From Streptomyces sp. JHA26 (GTDB lineage: Bacteria; Actinomycetota; Actinomycetes; Streptomycetales; Streptomycetaceae), in NCBI RefSeq assembly GCF_002005565.1, contig NZ_BDJC01000006.1:1-64000 (forward strand): a stretch of DNA of 64,000 nt, written 5' to 3'. The notes beneath the pieces were generated by a model that ran no database searches, had not been told where the DNA came from, and was given only the letters and a program-made list of their open reading frames with translations. This document shows positions 9,180 to 20,611 of the stretch, one piece after another. The position numbers and the translations under genes are program-made. Each line of letters starts with the position of its first letter. Position 1 is the first letter of the stretch.

Positions 9180-9878
9180 CTACGCGTGCTTGCGCACACC
9201 CTTCCCCACCTTGCGCTGCACCCGGTCGAGGATGTCCGCGACGAGCCTGCCGCGCTTGGGGCGGGCCTCGACGCTGCCCAGCACCGCCCAGCCGTCCACG
9301 TAGACGACGGGGGCGTCGGCCTCGGGGGAGTCGAGGGTGTCCACCTCGAAGTTGCCGAGCACGCCGCCGCCCGCGCCGCGCAGCGACACGTTCTCCGGGA
9401 CCCTGACCTCGACGCTGCCGAAGACCGCGAACGCCTTGACGACGACCTGCCGGTGCTCGAAGAGCGCCTCGCTGAGATCGATCTCGATGCTTCCGAACAC
9501 CGCGTACGCGTGGATGCGGCGGCTCGCGCGGCGGCGGCCCCTGCGGACGGCGCTGCTGAACACCGCCACCACGTTCTCCTCGGGGTCCGCCGGGATCGCG
9601 CCGAGGGTGGGGCGGTCGGGGACCGGGGCCGCGGTGGCGCCGTGACCACCGTGTGCGGCGGGCAGGTCGCGCACGAACACGTCCAGCTCGCCGACCGTCT
9701 TGGCGGCCAGCACGCCCTCCACGCGCTCGGCGTGCTCCTCGGCGGTCAGGCGCCCCTCGGCGAGGGCGTCGCGCAGCATGTCGGCGATGCGGTCACGGTC
9801 GGCGTCCGAGGCGCGCAGCTCGGTGACGTGCGGGGTCGTGCCCGCCTGCGGCTGTCGGTCGTGCTTCTGAAGGTCCAC
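9180..9878 (-). CDS. DUF1707 protein with LiaF-like C-terminal domain
   Basis: A 232-residue protein. The DUF1707 domain (about residues 20-72) shows LRASDADRDRIADMLRDALA and EGRLTAEEHAERVE, a short helical domain common in actinobacteria. The C-terminal half repeats the strand pattern AYAVFGSIEIDLS, AFAVFGSVEVRVPE and GWAVLGSVEAR, which resembles the beta-helical LiaF/DUF2154 envelope-stress domain. No membrane segment is visible, so it may act at the inner face of the membrane. It is read in the same direction as the wbl gene, 103 bases upstream. The function is unknown. Confidence 0.8.
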   Translation of the reverse strand: MDLQKHDRQPQAGTTPHVTELRASDADRDRIADMLRDALAEGRLTAEEHAERVEGVLAAKTVGELDVFVRDLPAAHGGHGATAAPVPDRPTLGAIPADPEENVVAVFSSAVRRGRRRASRRIHAYAVFGSIEIDLSEALFEHRQVVVKAFAVFGSVEVRVPENVSLRGAGGGVLGNFEVDTLDSPEADAPVVYVDGWAVLGSVEARPKRGRLVADILDRVQRKVGKGVRKHA

Positions 9879-10081
9879 CCCGGCAGCGTACCGAAACGCG
9901 ATAGATCGCGACCAGGGGTGGGGGCGGCCTCGTCGCCGCCCGTTTCCCCGCGGCCTACTGAGCCTTACCTCACAAGCTCGCCGCCGACGACAGGTTTTAC
10001 GCTGGTGGACGCTGCCAACGGAGGCCAGCCGTCGTTGCTGAGAATCCAGCCGCGCGTGTTGTCGAGTGAGGAATGGGCGAG

Positions 10082-11749
<1,668 letters not shown>

Positions 11750-11766
11750 CCCGCGTCGCTCCCACG

Positions 11767-11812
11767 TAGGCGGAAGGCCGGTCCGGACCCGTCCGGGCCG
11801 GCCTTCCGCCTA
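11767..11812 (+). terminator. Terminator after class I fumarase gene
   Basis: A 15-bp perfect stem (11767-11781 with 11798-11812) has further inner pairing and is followed by CCTTTT on the plus strand. It lies 17 bases after the stop codon. Confidence 0.85.
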
Positions 11813-11883
11813 CCTTTTCTCGTCCGGATAACGAACACGTGGTTCTTCTTTCGGACAACCTGCCGTCCCGGGCGTCCGTTCCA

Positions 11884-11948
11884 TTGACTGCCCCGGCTCC
11901 CCCTGCGAGTCTTTCGCCGCTCCGACATGTACACGCCATGCGTACATG
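11884..11948 (+). promoter_or_regulatory. Promoter region with inverted repeat before aminopeptidase gene
   Basis: A TTGACT element at 11884-11889 is a plausible -35 box; the -10 is weak. About 40 bases downstream is a perfect inverted repeat, CATGTAC (11926-11932) and GTACATG (11942-11948) separated by nine bases, 42-64 bases before the GTG start. The placement near the likely transcription start suggests repressor binding; no regulator is assigned. Confidence 0.45.
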
Positions 11949-11989
11949 ACCTGCGTGGCCACCCCTCAGCCACTTCTGGAGGACCGAAG

Positions 11990-13402
11990 GTGAAACGAAG
12001 ATTCGCCGTGGCGAGCCTGTCCCTCGCCGCCGTGCTGGGCCTCGGCACACTCCCCGCCGTCGCCGCCGGCTCCGCGCCCGCCGCCGCCCAGCCGCCCGAC
12101 ATCGACGTGACGAAGGTGAAGGCGCACCTGACCGAACTGAACTCCATAGCCGGACGCAACGGCGGCACCCGCCGCTCGAACGGCCAGGGGTACCGCGACT
12201 CCGTCGCCTACGTGAAGGGCAAGCTGCAGGCGGCCGGTTACACCGTCACCGAGCAGCCGTGCACCTCCGGTTGCAGCAGCGGCGCCGGGCCCAACCTGAT
12301 CGCCGAGTGGCCGCACGGCGACGCGGGCAACGTGTCCATGTTCGGCGCCCACCTCGACAGCGTCTCGGCGGGCCCCGGCATGAACGACAACGGCTCGGGC
12401 TCGGCCGCCCTCCTGGAGAACGCCCTGACCCTGGCGCAGCAGAACCCGACGATGAAGGGCCGGGTCCGCTTCGCCTGGTGGACCGACGAGGAACAGGGCC
12501 TCAACGGCTCCGACTTCTACGTCCGCTCGCTCTCCTCGGCGCAGCGGTCCGCCATCACGGCGTACTACAACTTCGACATGGTCGCCTCCACCAACGGCGG
12601 CTACTTCATCAACCACGTCACCTCGGCCGCCGCCGCGCCGATGAAGGCGTACTGGGACTCGCTGGGCCTGCAGCCCGAGGAGAACACCGAGGGCGCCGGG
12701 CGCAGCGACGACTACTCCTTCGAGCAGTACGGCATCCCGACCTCCGGCTACGCGATGGGCGCCAGTGCCCGCAAGACCTCCGCGCAGGCCGCCAAGTGGG
12801 GCGGCACCGCCGGGTCCTCGTACGACCCGTGCTACCACCGGTCGTGCGACAACCTCGACAACATCAACACCACCGGCCTGAACCGCGCGTCGGACGGGAT
12901 CGCCCACACCATCTGGCAGCGCGCCGTGGACACCGGCGGCGGCGGTGACGGCGGCGGCTGCGACACCGATCCCGTCGCCAACGGCGGTTTCGAGACCGGC
13001 AGCGCGCCGTGGACCGGGGACACCGGTACGATCGGCGCCCACTCGGGCCAGTCGGCGCACTCCGGGACCCGCTTCTCGTGGCTCGCCGGTTACGGTTCCA
13101 CGCACACCGAGTCGGTCGGCCAGACGGTGACCGTGCCGGCCGGGTGCACCCGGCTGACGTACTGGCTGCACGTCGACACCGACGAGTCGGGGTCGACGGC
13201 GTACGACACCTTCCGGGTGAAGGCCGACGGCACCACGCTCGCCACCCTGTCCAACGTCGACGCCCGGAGCGGCTATGTGCAGCGCACGGTCGACCTCGGC
13301 GCGTACGCCGGCCGACAGGTGGCCCTGAGCTTCACCGGCAGCGAGGACGGCAGTCTGCAGACCAGCTTCGTCCTGGACGACGTGAGCCTGCAGGAGGGCT
13401 GA
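11990..13402 (+). CDS. Secreted M28 zinc aminopeptidase with C-terminal P/CBM-like domain
   Basis: A 470-residue exported peptidase of the Streptomyces griseus aminopeptidase type. A signal peptide occupies about residues 1-27 ([21 protein letters not shown]). The M28 domain, about 35-315, shows the full set of zinc ligands and catalytic residues: H121 and D133 in [16 protein letters not shown]167/E168 in WTDEEQG, D196 in NFDMVAS and H283 in CYHRSCDN. A Gly-rich linker leads to a beta domain of about 150 residues starting [15 protein letters not shown], probably for substrate or wall binding. The GTG start at 11990 has GGAGG eight bases upstream. It lies between two fumarase genes on its own promoter. 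Confidence 0.92.
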   Translation: MKRRFAVASLSLAAVLGLGTLPAVAAGSAPAAAQPPDIDVTKVKAHLTELNSIAGRNGGTRRSNGQGYRDSVAYVKGKLQAAGYTVTEQPCTSGCSSGAGPNLIAEWPHGDAGNVSMFGAHLDSVSAGPGMNDNGSGSAALLENALTLAQQNPTMKGRVRFAWWTDEEQGLNGSDFYVRSLSSAQRSAITAYYNFDMVASTNGGYFINHVTSAAAAPMKAYWDSLGLQPEENTEGAGRSDDYSFEQYGIPTSGYAMGASARKTSAQAAKWGGTAGSSYDPCYHRSCDNLDNINTTGLNRASDGIAHTIWQRAVDTGGGGDGGGCDTDPVANGGFETGSAPWTGDTGTIGAHSGQSAHSGTRFSWLAGYGSTHTESVGQTVTVPAGCTRLTYWLHVDTDESGSTAYDTFRVKADGTTLATLSNVDARSGYVQRTVDLGAYAGRQVALSFTGSEDGSLQTSFVLDDVSLQEG

Positions 13403-13522
13403 CCCGCGGCGGCCGGCCCGTCCGCGGGCCGGCCGCCGAGCCGTCTCGCGGCCACGCCGCGGACCGGCACCCGTTCGGCCCGCTCCAGGAACATCCGCCC
13501 CGCCCCGCACGCTGTACCCGTC

Positions 13523-14908
13523 ATGAGCGACTACCGCATCGAGCACGACTCCATGGGCGAGGTCCGCGTCCCCGCCCACGCCAAGTGGCGGGCGCAGACG
13601 CAGCGCGCCGTCGAGAACTTCCCCGTCTCCGGGCAGCGCATCGAGCGCGCGCACATCGAGGCGCTCGCGCGGATCAAGGGCGCCGCGGCCAAGGTCAACG
13701 CCGAGCTGGGGGTTCTGGACGAGGAGATCGCCGGCGCGATCCAGGAGGCGGCCGCCGAGGTCGCCGAGGGGAAGTGGGACGAGCACTTCCCCGTGGACGT
13801 GTTCCAGACGGGGTCGGGGACCTCGTCCAACATGAACACCAACGAGGTCATCGCCACCCTGGCGACCGAGCGGCTCGGCCGGGACGTGCACCCCAACGAC
13901 CACGTCAACGCCTCCCAGTCGTCCAACGACGTCTTCCCGTCGTCGATCCACATCGCCGCCACCGCCGCCGTGAGCCGGGACCTCGTCCCCGCGCTGGACC
14001 ACCTCGCCACCGCGCTGGAGCGCAAGGCCGAGGAGTTCGCCGACGTCGTGAAGTCGGGGCGCACCCACCTCATGGACGCCACACCCGTCACGCTGGGCCA
14101 GGAGTTCGGCGGGTACGCGGCCCAGGTGCGGTACGGCGTCGAGCGGCTGAACGCGTCGTTGCCCCGGCTCGCCGAGCTGCCGCTGGGCGGCACCGCGGTC
14201 GGCACCGGCATCAACACCCCGCCCGGTTTCGCCGCCGCCGTCATCGAGGAGGTGGCCCGTGCGACCGGGCTGCCGCTGACCGAGGCGCGCGACCACTTCG
14301 AGGCGCAGGGCGCGCGGGACGGCATCGTCGAGACCAGCGGGCAGCTGCGGACCGTCGCCGTCGGCCTGACGAAGATCGCGAACGACCTGCGGTGGATGTC
14401 GTCGGGGCCGCGCACCGGCCTCGCGGAGATCTCGCTGCCCGACCTCCAGCCCGGGTCGTCCATCATGCCGGGCAAGGTCAACCCGGTCGTCCCGGAGGCC
14501 GTGCTCATGGTCGCCGCCCAGGTCGTCGGCAACGACGCGACCGTGGCCACCGCCGGGGCGGCCGGCAACTTCGAGCTCAACGTCATGCTGCCGGTCATCG
14601 CCAAGAACGTGCTGGAGTCGGTGCGGCTGCTCGCCAACGTCTCGCGGCTGCTGGCCGACCGGACCGTCGACGGCGTCGTCGCCCACCGGGAGCGGGCCCG
14701 CGAGTACGCCGAGTCCTCGCCCTCGGTGGTCACGCCGCTCAACAAGTACCTCGGTTACGAGGAGGCCGCCAGGGTCGCCAAGAAGGCGCTGGCCGAGCGG
14801 AAGACGATCCGTCAGGTGGTGCTGGAGGGCGGGTACGTCGAGCGCGGCGACCTCACGCACGAGCAGCTGGACGAGGCCCTGGACGTGCTGCGGATGACCC
14901 GTCCGTGA
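13523..14908 (+). CDS. fumC: Fumarate hydratase, class II
   Basis: A 461-residue iron-independent fumarase of the fumarase/aspartase superfamily. The signatures are [32 protein letters not shown], the histidine-containing [17 protein letters not shown] and the superfamily loop [15 protein letters not shown] with the catalytic Ser. The length is normal. It shares its reaction with the class I enzyme at 10082-11749 but tolerates oxygen. The start at 13523 is ATG in a short intergenic region after the aminopeptidase gene; no strong ribosome-binding site was noted. Confidence 0.95.
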   Translation: MSDYRIEHDSMGEVRVPAHAKWRAQTQRAVENFPVSGQRIERAHIEALARIKGAAAKVNAELGVLDEEIAGAIQEAAAEVAEGKWDEHFPVDVFQTGSGTSSNMNTNEVIATLATERLGRDVHPNDHVNASQSSNDVFPSSIHIAATAAVSRDLVPALDHLATALERKAEEFADVVKSGRTHLMDATPVTLGQEFGGYAAQVRYGVERLNASLPRLAELPLGGTAVGTGINTPPGFAAAVIEEVARATGLPLTEARDHFEAQGARDGIVETSGQLRTVAVGLTKIANDLRWMSSGPRTGLAEISLPDLQPGSSIMPGKVNPVVPEAVLMVAAQVVGNDATVATAGAAGNFELNVMLPVIAKNVLESVRLLANVSRLLADRTVDGVVAHRERAREYAESSPSVVTPLNKYLGYEEAARVAKKALAERKTIRQVVLEGGYVERGDLTHEQLDEALDVLRMTRP

Positions 14909-14965
14909 GGCCCGCTCCTCGCGATCACCCCCGCGTCGGGTGGCCGGGGCACCTAATATCTCTCC

Positions 14966-15670
14966 ATGGCAGACGGTGAAGCGGTGAGCGTGACGGCACA
15001 GGGGGGCGGTCCGGCCGCCCCGGCACGGTTCTGGCCCCCCGGCAGCCACATCCTGTGGCGGTACCGGGAGAACGGTGGCCGGCACTTCCACATCGTGCGT
15101 CCCGTCACCGTGGTGCGGGACGACGCCGAGCTGCTCGCCGTGTGGATGGCGCCCGGCACCGAGTGCGTGAAGCCGGTGCTCGCCGACGGCACGCCCGTGC
15201 ACCTGGAGCCGCTGGCGTCGCGCTACACCAAGCCGCGCGCGGTGCAGCGCGACCGCTGGTTCGGCACCGGTGTGCTGAAGCTGGCCCGGCCCGGCGACCC
15301 GTGGTCGGTGTGGCTGTTCTGGGACCCGGGCTGGGTGTTCAAGAACTGGTACGTGAACCTGGAGGAGCCGCTGACCCGCTGGGAGGGCGGCGTCGACTCC
15401 GAGGACCACTTCCTGGACATCACCGTGCAGCCGGACCGCAGCTGGCACTGGCGGGACGAGGACGAGTTCGCGCAGGCCCAGCGGGACCGGCTGGTGGACG
15501 CCGCTCTCGCCGAGCGGGTGCGCGAGGCGGGGCGCGCGGCGGTCGAGGTGATCCGGGCCTGGGGACCGCCGTTCTCGGACGGCTGGGAACAGTGGAGACC
15601 CGATCCGTCCTGGACGGTACCGTCGCTGCCCGGCGACTGGGACCGCACCCCCGCGCACGTGTCCCCATGA
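14966..15670 (+). CDS. DUF402 / FomD-like protein
   Basis: A 234-residue cytoplasmic protein with the DUF402 pattern. A beta-rich N-terminus (PGSHILWRYRENGGRHFHIV) is followed by WLFWDPGWVFKNWYVNLEEP, which carries the conserved YVN-hydrophobic-E core, then FLDITVQPDRSWHWRDEDEF with acidic metal ligands and a long C-terminal helix. Members such as FomD hydrolyse nucleotidyl-phosphonates or nucleoside diphosphates with divalent cations; substrate here is unknown. ATG 14966 lies 57 bases after fumC and may be cotranscribed with it. Confidence 0.82.
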   Translation: MADGEAVSVTAQGGGPAAPARFWPPGSHILWRYRENGGRHFHIVRPVTVVRDDAELLAVWMAPGTECVKPVLADGTPVHLEPLASRYTKPRAVQRDRWFGTGVLKLARPGDPWSVWLFWDPGWVFKNWYVNLEEPLTRWEGGVDSEDHFLDITVQPDRSWHWRDEDEFAQAQRDRLVDAALAERVREAGRAAVEVIRAWGPPFSDGWEQWRPDPSWTVPSLPGDWDRTPAHVSP

Positions 15671-15786
15671 GACCCTTGATGCGCCCCCGGGCAAGAAACG
15701 TAGGATCGTCCTCCGCAAGGGTGCGCAGCGGCAACCGGCGGAGCGTGCACTGTGCTTGACCGATCGTCACCGAGGGGCGGCAGGAC

Positions 15787-15969
15787 GTGAGCGAGGGCTA
15801 CGAGGGCAGTACCGGTACGGGCCGCGGGCGGCCCGCCGGTGGCACAGGAACAGCCTCTGACCGCGCGGGAATTCCGTTCCTGGGGCCCGTCTTGCGGGTA
15901 TCGGGATTCCTGCGGGACGAACTGCACGCGCCGCGCGCAGTCCCGGACGGATGGATTCGACACGCGTGA
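15787..15969 (+). CDS. Possible small coupled ORF before phosphatase
   Basis: A 60-codon frame starts at GTG 15787 with AGGAC just upstream and ends in TGA at 15967-15969. It overlaps an in-frame GTG (15966) of the phosphatase gene by the classic GTGA arrangement. Third-position GC is only about 74 percent, lower than neighbouring genes, and I recognise no family. A plausible promoter (TTGATG 15676-15681, TAGGAT 15701-15706, 19-base spacing) lies upstream. It may be a leader peptide gene or chance. Confidence 0.3.
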   Translation: MSEGYEGSTGTGRGRPAGGTGTASDRAGIPFLGPVLRVSGFLRDELHAPRAVPDGWIRHA

Positions 15970-18026
15970 CGGAGCACCCGACCTCCTTCGAACGCCCCTC
16001 GCCGGGCGCCGACCCCACGGACTCCCGCGGGGCGTTCCTGGGTGTCCCCGTGCCGCCGCGGGCCCCCGCGGCCGCCTTACCGGCACAGGGACGCACCGGA
16101 GAGACGCCGCCCGTCCCCGGCTCGGGCGCCTTCGAGCACTCCCAGCCGGGCGCGGAACACGCCGCCGAACCCGACACCCACCGTCCGCGGCCCGCGGCCG
16201 AGGGCGTCCCGGTGCAGCCGGGCGGGGCGGGTGCGCCCACGGGGCAGGGCGGCCGCGACACGTCCCCGGCACCGGACCGGCGCACCGGGCAGCCCACCGC
16301 GCCCGGACGGCCCACGCCCATGCGGCGGGACGGGGACCGGTTGCGGTTCGTCGGCGCCGCGACCCGGCGGATCGCCCGGGGCATGGACCTGGACGAGATC
16401 GTGATGGGGCTGTGCCGGGCCACCGTGCCGACCTTCGCGGACGCCATCCTCGTCTACCTGCGCGAGCCGCTGCCGGTCGGCGACGAGCGGCCCACCGGCC
16501 CGCTGGTGCTGCGGCTGCGCCGTACCGACCGGATACCGGCCGAGCGGGACACCGAGGGCGGGTTCCTGCCCGCCGCGCAGCCCGAGCCCTCCGAGCTGGA
16601 GGCGGTCGGCTCCGAGCTGTGCGAGGTGCGGCCCGGCAGCGCGCTCGCCGAGGTGCTGCGCGGGGTGCGCCCGGTCTTCACGGACACCCCCGCGGCCCGC
16701 GCCGCCCTGCCCGACCTGCTCGGTGACGGCGGCGAGTTCGCCGTGCCCGGCGGCCGGCGCGCGATCCTCGCACCGCTGCGCGGCCGGCGCCGGGTGATCG
16801 GGGCGGCCCTGTTCCTGCGCGGTCCGGAGCGCATCCCCTTCGAGGGCGACGACCTGCTGGTCGCCGCCCAGCTCGCGACGCACAGCGCGCTCGGCATCGA
16901 CAAGGCGGTGCTGTACGGGCGCGAGGCGTACATCGCCGACGAGCTGCAGCGCACGATGCTGCCGGAGAACCTGCCGCGCTGCACCGGCGTGCGGCTGGCC
17001 TCCCGGTACCTGCCGGCCGCCGAGACGGCGCGGGTCGGCGGCGACTGGTACGACGCGATCCCGTTGCCCGGCAGCCGGGTCGCGCTGGTCGTCGGGGACG
17101 TGATGGGCCACTCGATGACGTCGGCGGCCATCATGGGCCAGCTGCGGACCACCGCGCAGACCCTGGCCGGGCTGGACCTGCCGCCGCAGGAGGTGCTGCA
17201 CCACCTCGACGAGCAGGCGCAGCGCCTGGGCACCGACCGCATGGCGACCTGCCTGTACGCCGTGTACGACCCGGTCTCGCACCGCATCACCGTCGCCAAC
17301 GCCGGTCACCCGCCGCCGGTGCTGCTGCACCTGGGCGGCCGGGCGGAGGTGCTGCGGGTGCCGGCGGGCGCCCCGATCGGCGTGGGCGGCGTGGACTTCG
17401 AGGCCGTGGAGCTGGAGGCCCCGGCGGGCGCGACGCTGCTGCTCTACACCGACGGGCTGGTCGAGTCCCGCCTGCGGGACGTGTGGACCGGCATCGAGCA
17501 GCTCCGGGAGCGCCTGGCCGCGACGGCGCAGCTCACCGGGCCGGACCATCCGCCGCCGCTGGAGGCCCTGTGCGACGAGGTGCTGGACATGCTCGGGCCG
17601 GGCGACCGGGACGACGACATCGCACTGCTCGCCGCCCGCTTCGACGGCATCGCGCCCAGCGACGTGGCGTACTGGTGCCTGGAGCCGGAGGACGCGGCCC
17701 CCGGCAAGGCCCGCCGGCTGGCCCGGCGCGCGCTGGCCCGCTGGGGCATGGAGGAGCTCACGGACTCCGTGGAGCTGCTGGTCAGCGAGGTCGTGACCAA
17801 CGCCGTGCGGTACGCGACGAAGCCGGTCTCCCTGCGGCTGCTGCGCACGGACGTGCTGCGCTGCGAGGTCGGCGACGACGTGCCGCAGCTGCCGCGGCTG
17901 CGGCAGGCGCGCGCCACGGACGAGGGCGGGCGCGGGCTGTACCTGGTGAACCGGCTGGCCCGGCGCTGGGGCGCGACCCGGCTGAGCACGGGCAAGGTGG
18001 TCTGGTTCGAGCTGAACCGGGGCTGA
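15951..18026 (+). CDS. GAF / SpoIIE phosphatase / anti-sigma ATPase protein
   Basis: A 691-residue multidomain regulator. About 120 disordered residues (Pro/Gly-rich) precede a GAF domain (about 125-310). A PP2C-type SpoIIE phosphatase domain follows (about 340-565), with GGDWYDAIPLPGSRVALVVG, GDVMGHSMTSAA, YTDGLVES and the final GDRDDDIALLAARF metal motif. A C-terminal RsbW-like HATPase domain (about 585-690) contains ELLVSEVVTNAVRYA and GGRGLYLVNRLARRWG. It should dephosphorylate an anti-anti-sigma factor and may itself bind one, so it probably tunes a stress sigma factor. ATG 15951 is used; GTG 15966 is an alternative that would overlap the small ORF by four bases. Confidence 0.9.
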   Translation: MDSTRVTEHPTSFERPSPGADPTDSRGAFLGVPVPPRAPAAALPAQGRTGETPPVPGSGAFEHSQPGAEHAAEPDTHRPRPAAEGVPVQPGGAGAPTGQGGRDTSPAPDRRTGQPTAPGRPTPMRRDGDRLRFVGAATRRIARGMDLDEIVMGLCRATVPTFADAILVYLREPLPVGDERPTGPLVLRLRRTDRIPAERDTEGGFLPAAQPEPSELEAVGSELCEVRPGSALAEVLRGVRPVFTDTPAARAALPDLLGDGGEFAVPGGRRAILAPLRGRRRVIGAALFLRGPERIPFEGDDLLVAAQLATHSALGIDKAVLYGREAYIADELQRTMLPENLPRCTGVRLASRYLPAAETARVGGDWYDAIPLPGSRVALVVGDVMGHSMTSAAIMGQLRTTAQTLAGLDLPPQEVLHHLDEQAQRLGTDRMATCLYAVYDPVSHRITVANAGHPPPVLLHLGGRAEVLRVPAGAPIGVGGVDFEAVELEAPAGATLLLYTDGLVESRLRDVWTGIEQLRERLAATAQLTGPDHPPPLEALCDEVLDMLGPGDRDDDIALLAARFDGIAPSDVAYWCLEPEDAAPGKARRLARRALARWGMEELTDSVELLVSEVVTNAVRYATKPVSLRLLRTDVLRCEVGDDVPQLPRLRQARATDEGGRGLYLVNRLARRWGATRLSTGKVVWFELNRG

Positions 18027-18033
18027 GGGGTAC

Positions 18034-18071
18034 GCGGAAGGGCGCCCGGTGAGCACCGGGCGCCCTTCCGC
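18034..18071. terminator. Bidirectional hairpin terminator
   Basis: A perfect 17-bp stem (18034-18050 with 18055-18071) and a four-base loop lie between the convergent phosphatase and PBP genes. Confidence 0.85.
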
Positions 18072-18094
18072 CGTTCGGGCCGGTCGCCCGCCGG

Positions 18095-20404
18095 CTACCG
18101 GTCTTTCTGGTCCCAGCCCGGGAAGAGCGGGTCCTCCGTCGTCCCCGTGGACGCCCCGCCGGTCGGCTCCTCGGGCGGCGTCTCCTCGCCGGAGGGCGAC
18201 TCGGAGGGTTCCTCCTCGGTGGGCGTCTCCTCGGGCGTCTCCTCCTCGGAGGGCGACTCGGAGGGCTCCTCCTCGGTGGGCGTCTCCTCGGCCGTCTCCT
18301 CCTCCGAGGGCGACTCGGACGGCGACTCGCTGACCGTGGGCGAGGTGCTGGGCTCCACCTCGACGCTCTCCTTGGCCTCCAGGTCGAACTCCGTGACCTC
18401 GTCCATCACGCCGAAGGTGTACGCGGCCCAGATCTGCGCCGGGAAGGCACCACCGTTGATGCGGGGTTCGCCGAGCGCCTTGTACATCGGGACCTGGGCG
18501 CCGGTCTTGGAGTCCTCGCCGAACATCCCGACGGAGGTGACCAGGCCGGGTGTGAAGCCGGTGAACCAGGCCGACTTGTTGTTGTCGGACGTACCGGTCT
18601 TGCCGGCCACCTGCTGGCCGTCGCGCATCGGGTTGTCCCGCACGGACTTCTTGGCCGTACCGTCGTCGACCACGCCGGTCAGCACGGACGTCACCGTGTC
18701 GGCGGCCTCGCGGCTGATGACCTGGTCGCCGATGGGGTCGGGGAAGTCGACCTTGCGGGAGTTGTGCTCGACGGACTTCACCACGGCCGGGGTGACCTTC
18801 TTGCCGTGGTTGTCGAGGGTGGCGTAGACGCCGGCCATCTCCAGCGGGCTCGCGCCCATGCTGCCCAGGGTCTGGGCGGGGACGGGGGCCATGCCCTCGG
18901 TCTCCATGCCGAGCTTGCCGGCGACCTTCACCACCTCGGACATGCCGACGTCGACGCCCATCTGCGCGAAGACCGAGTTGACCGACTGGTTCATCGCCTC
19001 CTGGACGGTGATGTCGCCGTAGTCGTGGTGGTCCTCGTTCTCGGGGGCGAACCCGACCTCCCGGCCGTCGTCCACCACGGGGCGCTCGCTCGTGCCGTCG
19101 TAGAGGGTGTTCGTCGTGATCGGGACGCCGTCCTGCGTCTCGGCGTCCTCGTCCACGGCGGCGGCGAGGATGATCGGCTTGAAGGTGGAGGCGGGCTGGT
19201 AGTCGTCGCGGGTGGCGTTGTTGCGGTAGTGCTTGACGTAGTCCACGCCGCCGTACATCGCCACGACCGCGCCGGTCTTCGGGTCGACGGACACGGCGCC
19301 CGCCTGGACGTCGGCGTCGACCTCGCGCTTCTTCGGGTCCAGCTTGCTGGTCAGCTGCTCCTTGACGGCCTTCTCCAGCGCCGCCTGCTTCTTCTTGTCG
19401 ACGTTGAGCGTGATGGTCCAGCCGCCGGCGTCGACCATCGCGTCGGCCTGCTTCGTGTCCTCGGCGGTGCCGTCGGCGACGAGCTGCTTCTTGAGCGCGT
19501 TGTTGGCCGCCTCGACCAGGTACCCGGTCTGGCCCTCCATCCCGGGTGCGGGCTTGGGCTCCTTGGGGACGGGGAACTTCATGGCCTGGCGGGCGGCCTT
19601 GTCCAGCCACTTCTGCTCGACCATGTTGTCCAGGACGTAGTTCCAGCGCTCCTGGACCAGCCTCTTGCCGGTGTCGCTGGCGATCGCCCAGTCGTACTGG
19701 TTGGGCGCCTGGAGCAGCGCGGCGAGGTAGGCGCCCTGCTCGACGTTGAGGTCCTCGGCGTCGACGCGGTAGTAGGCCTGGGCGGCGGCCTGGATGCCGT
19801 AGGCGCCGCGGCCGTAGTAGCTGGTGTTGATGTACCCGGCGAGGATGTAGTCCTTGGGCTTCTCCCGGTCCAGCTTCAGGGAGATGACCAGCTCCTTGAG
19901 CTTGCGCGAGACGGTCTGGTCCTGGGTCAGGTAGTAGTTCTTGACGTACTGCTGGGTGATCGTCGAACCGCCCTGCGCTCCCTTGCCGGAGAGCGTGTTG
20001 AGGATGCCGCGCGCGGTGCCCCTGAGGTCGACGCCGGAGTCCTTGTAGAAGGTCTTGTTCTCGGCGGCGACGAAGGTGTGCTGGACGTCCTTGGGGACCT
20101 TGGCCAGGTCGACGATCTCGCGGTTGTAGCCCTTGCGGGCCATGATCGAGCCGTCGCTGTACTTGTAGACGTTGCCCTGCGCCTGGGCGTCGGCGTTGCC
20201 CTCGGGGATGTCGATCATCATGTACAGCACGATGAAGGCGCCCATGCCGAGCAGGATCACGCCGAGGAACGTGCCGAGGATCTTCTTCCAGGTGAACAGC
20301 CGGCGTATGAGGCTCCGGTCGGCCGCCGGTGACGAGCGGCGTCGACTCGGCGCCGCGCGGCGGCCGGCGCGCTGACGCGCTCTTCTCTCTTCCGCTCGTC
20401 CCAT
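18095..20404 (-). CDS. Class A penicillin-binding protein (bifunctional)
   Basis: A 769-residue peptidoglycan synthase. A basic cytoplasmic N-terminus and one membrane helix (about residues 42-64) precede the glycosyltransferase domain, where the catalytic Glu is probably E115 in AAENKTFYKDSGVD and QGGSTITQQYVKN is present. The transpeptidase motifs are STFK at 406-409 (nucleophile S406), SVN at 474-476 and KTGT at 602-605. The last 85 residues or so are an acidic Glu/Pro/Ser/Thr tail encoded by 57-bp tandem repeats and are probably extracellular and unstructured. The gene is divergent from the SPFH gene. Confidence 0.95.
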   Translation of the reverse strand: MGRAEERRARQRAGRRAAPSRRRSSPAADRSLIRRLFTWKKILGTFLGVILLGMGAFIVLYMMIDIPEGNADAQAQGNVYKYSDGSIMARKGYNREIVDLAKVPKDVQHTFVAAENKTFYKDSGVDLRGTARGILNTLSGKGAQGGSTITQQYVKNYYLTQDQTVSRKLKELVISLKLDREKPKDYILAGYINTSYYGRGAYGIQAAAQAYYRVDAEDLNVEQGAYLAALLQAPNQYDWAIASDTGKRLVQERWNYVLDNMVEQKWLDKAARQAMKFPVPKEPKPAPGMEGQTGYLVEAANNALKKQLVADGTAEDTKQADAMVDAGGWTITLNVDKKKQAALEKAVKEQLTSKLDPKKREVDADVQAGAVSVDPKTGAVVAMYGGVDYVKHYRNNATRDDYQPASTFKPIILAAAVDEDAETQDGVPITTNTLYDGTSERPVVDDGREVGFAPENEDHHDYGDITVQEAMNQSVNSVFAQMGVDVGMSEVVKVAGKLGMETEGMAPVPAQTLGSMGASPLEMAGVYATLDNHGKKVTPAVVKSVEHNSRKVDFPDPIGDQVISREAADTVTSVLTGVVDDGTAKKSVRDNPMRDGQQVAGKTGTSDNNKSAWFTGFTPGLVTSVGMFGEDSKTGAQVPMYKALGEPRINGGAFPAQIWAAYTFGVMDEVTEFDLEAKESVEVEPSTSPTVSESPSESPSEEETAEETPTEEEPSESPSEEETPEETPTEEEPSESPSGEETPPEEPTGGASTGTTEDPLFPGWDQKDR
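18192..18319 (-). repeat. 57-bp tandem repeat inside PBP gene
   Basis: Two almost identical 57-bp units (18192-18248, 18249-18305) and the start of a third (18306-18319) encode 19-residue steps of the acidic PBP tail built from PTEEEPSESPSEEET-like text. The unit is a multiple of three, so copy-number change would keep the frame. Confidence 0.85.
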
Positions 20405-20597
20405 GGGTCCGATCCGCTCCGATTCGGTCGTGCGTGCTCACCCGTCGCACGGGTTCGCCGCTCAGGTCAGCTCAGAAAGCTAACACCGGGATATATGAGG
20501 AACGACAACCGATCCGGCCCTGCGAGGACGTGAGAATCAGCACCCGTTCCACCGGAACCGACGTACGAGCGGGGTTCAGGGTTGCCGCGATCGGTTA

Positions 20598-20611
20598 AAG
20601 TGATATCACTT
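20598..20611 (+). promoter_or_regulatory. Perfect 14-bp palindrome in SPFH promoter
   Basis: AAGTGATATCACTT is a perfect palindrome 65-78 bases before the SPFH start. A TAGGAT box at 20615-20620 is a plausible -10, which would place the palindrome in the spacer of the promoter, a classic repressor position. The 271-base region between the divergent PBP and SPFH genes holds no other clear signal. Confidence 0.6.

Noticed and set aside
16077..20450. A very long minus-strand open frame (about 1450 codons) across the phosphatase and PBP genes
   Set aside because: It is an antisense shadow caused by high GC. Its translation is Arg/Gly/Pro/His-rich and without family similarity, and real genes with intact motifs lie in other frames.
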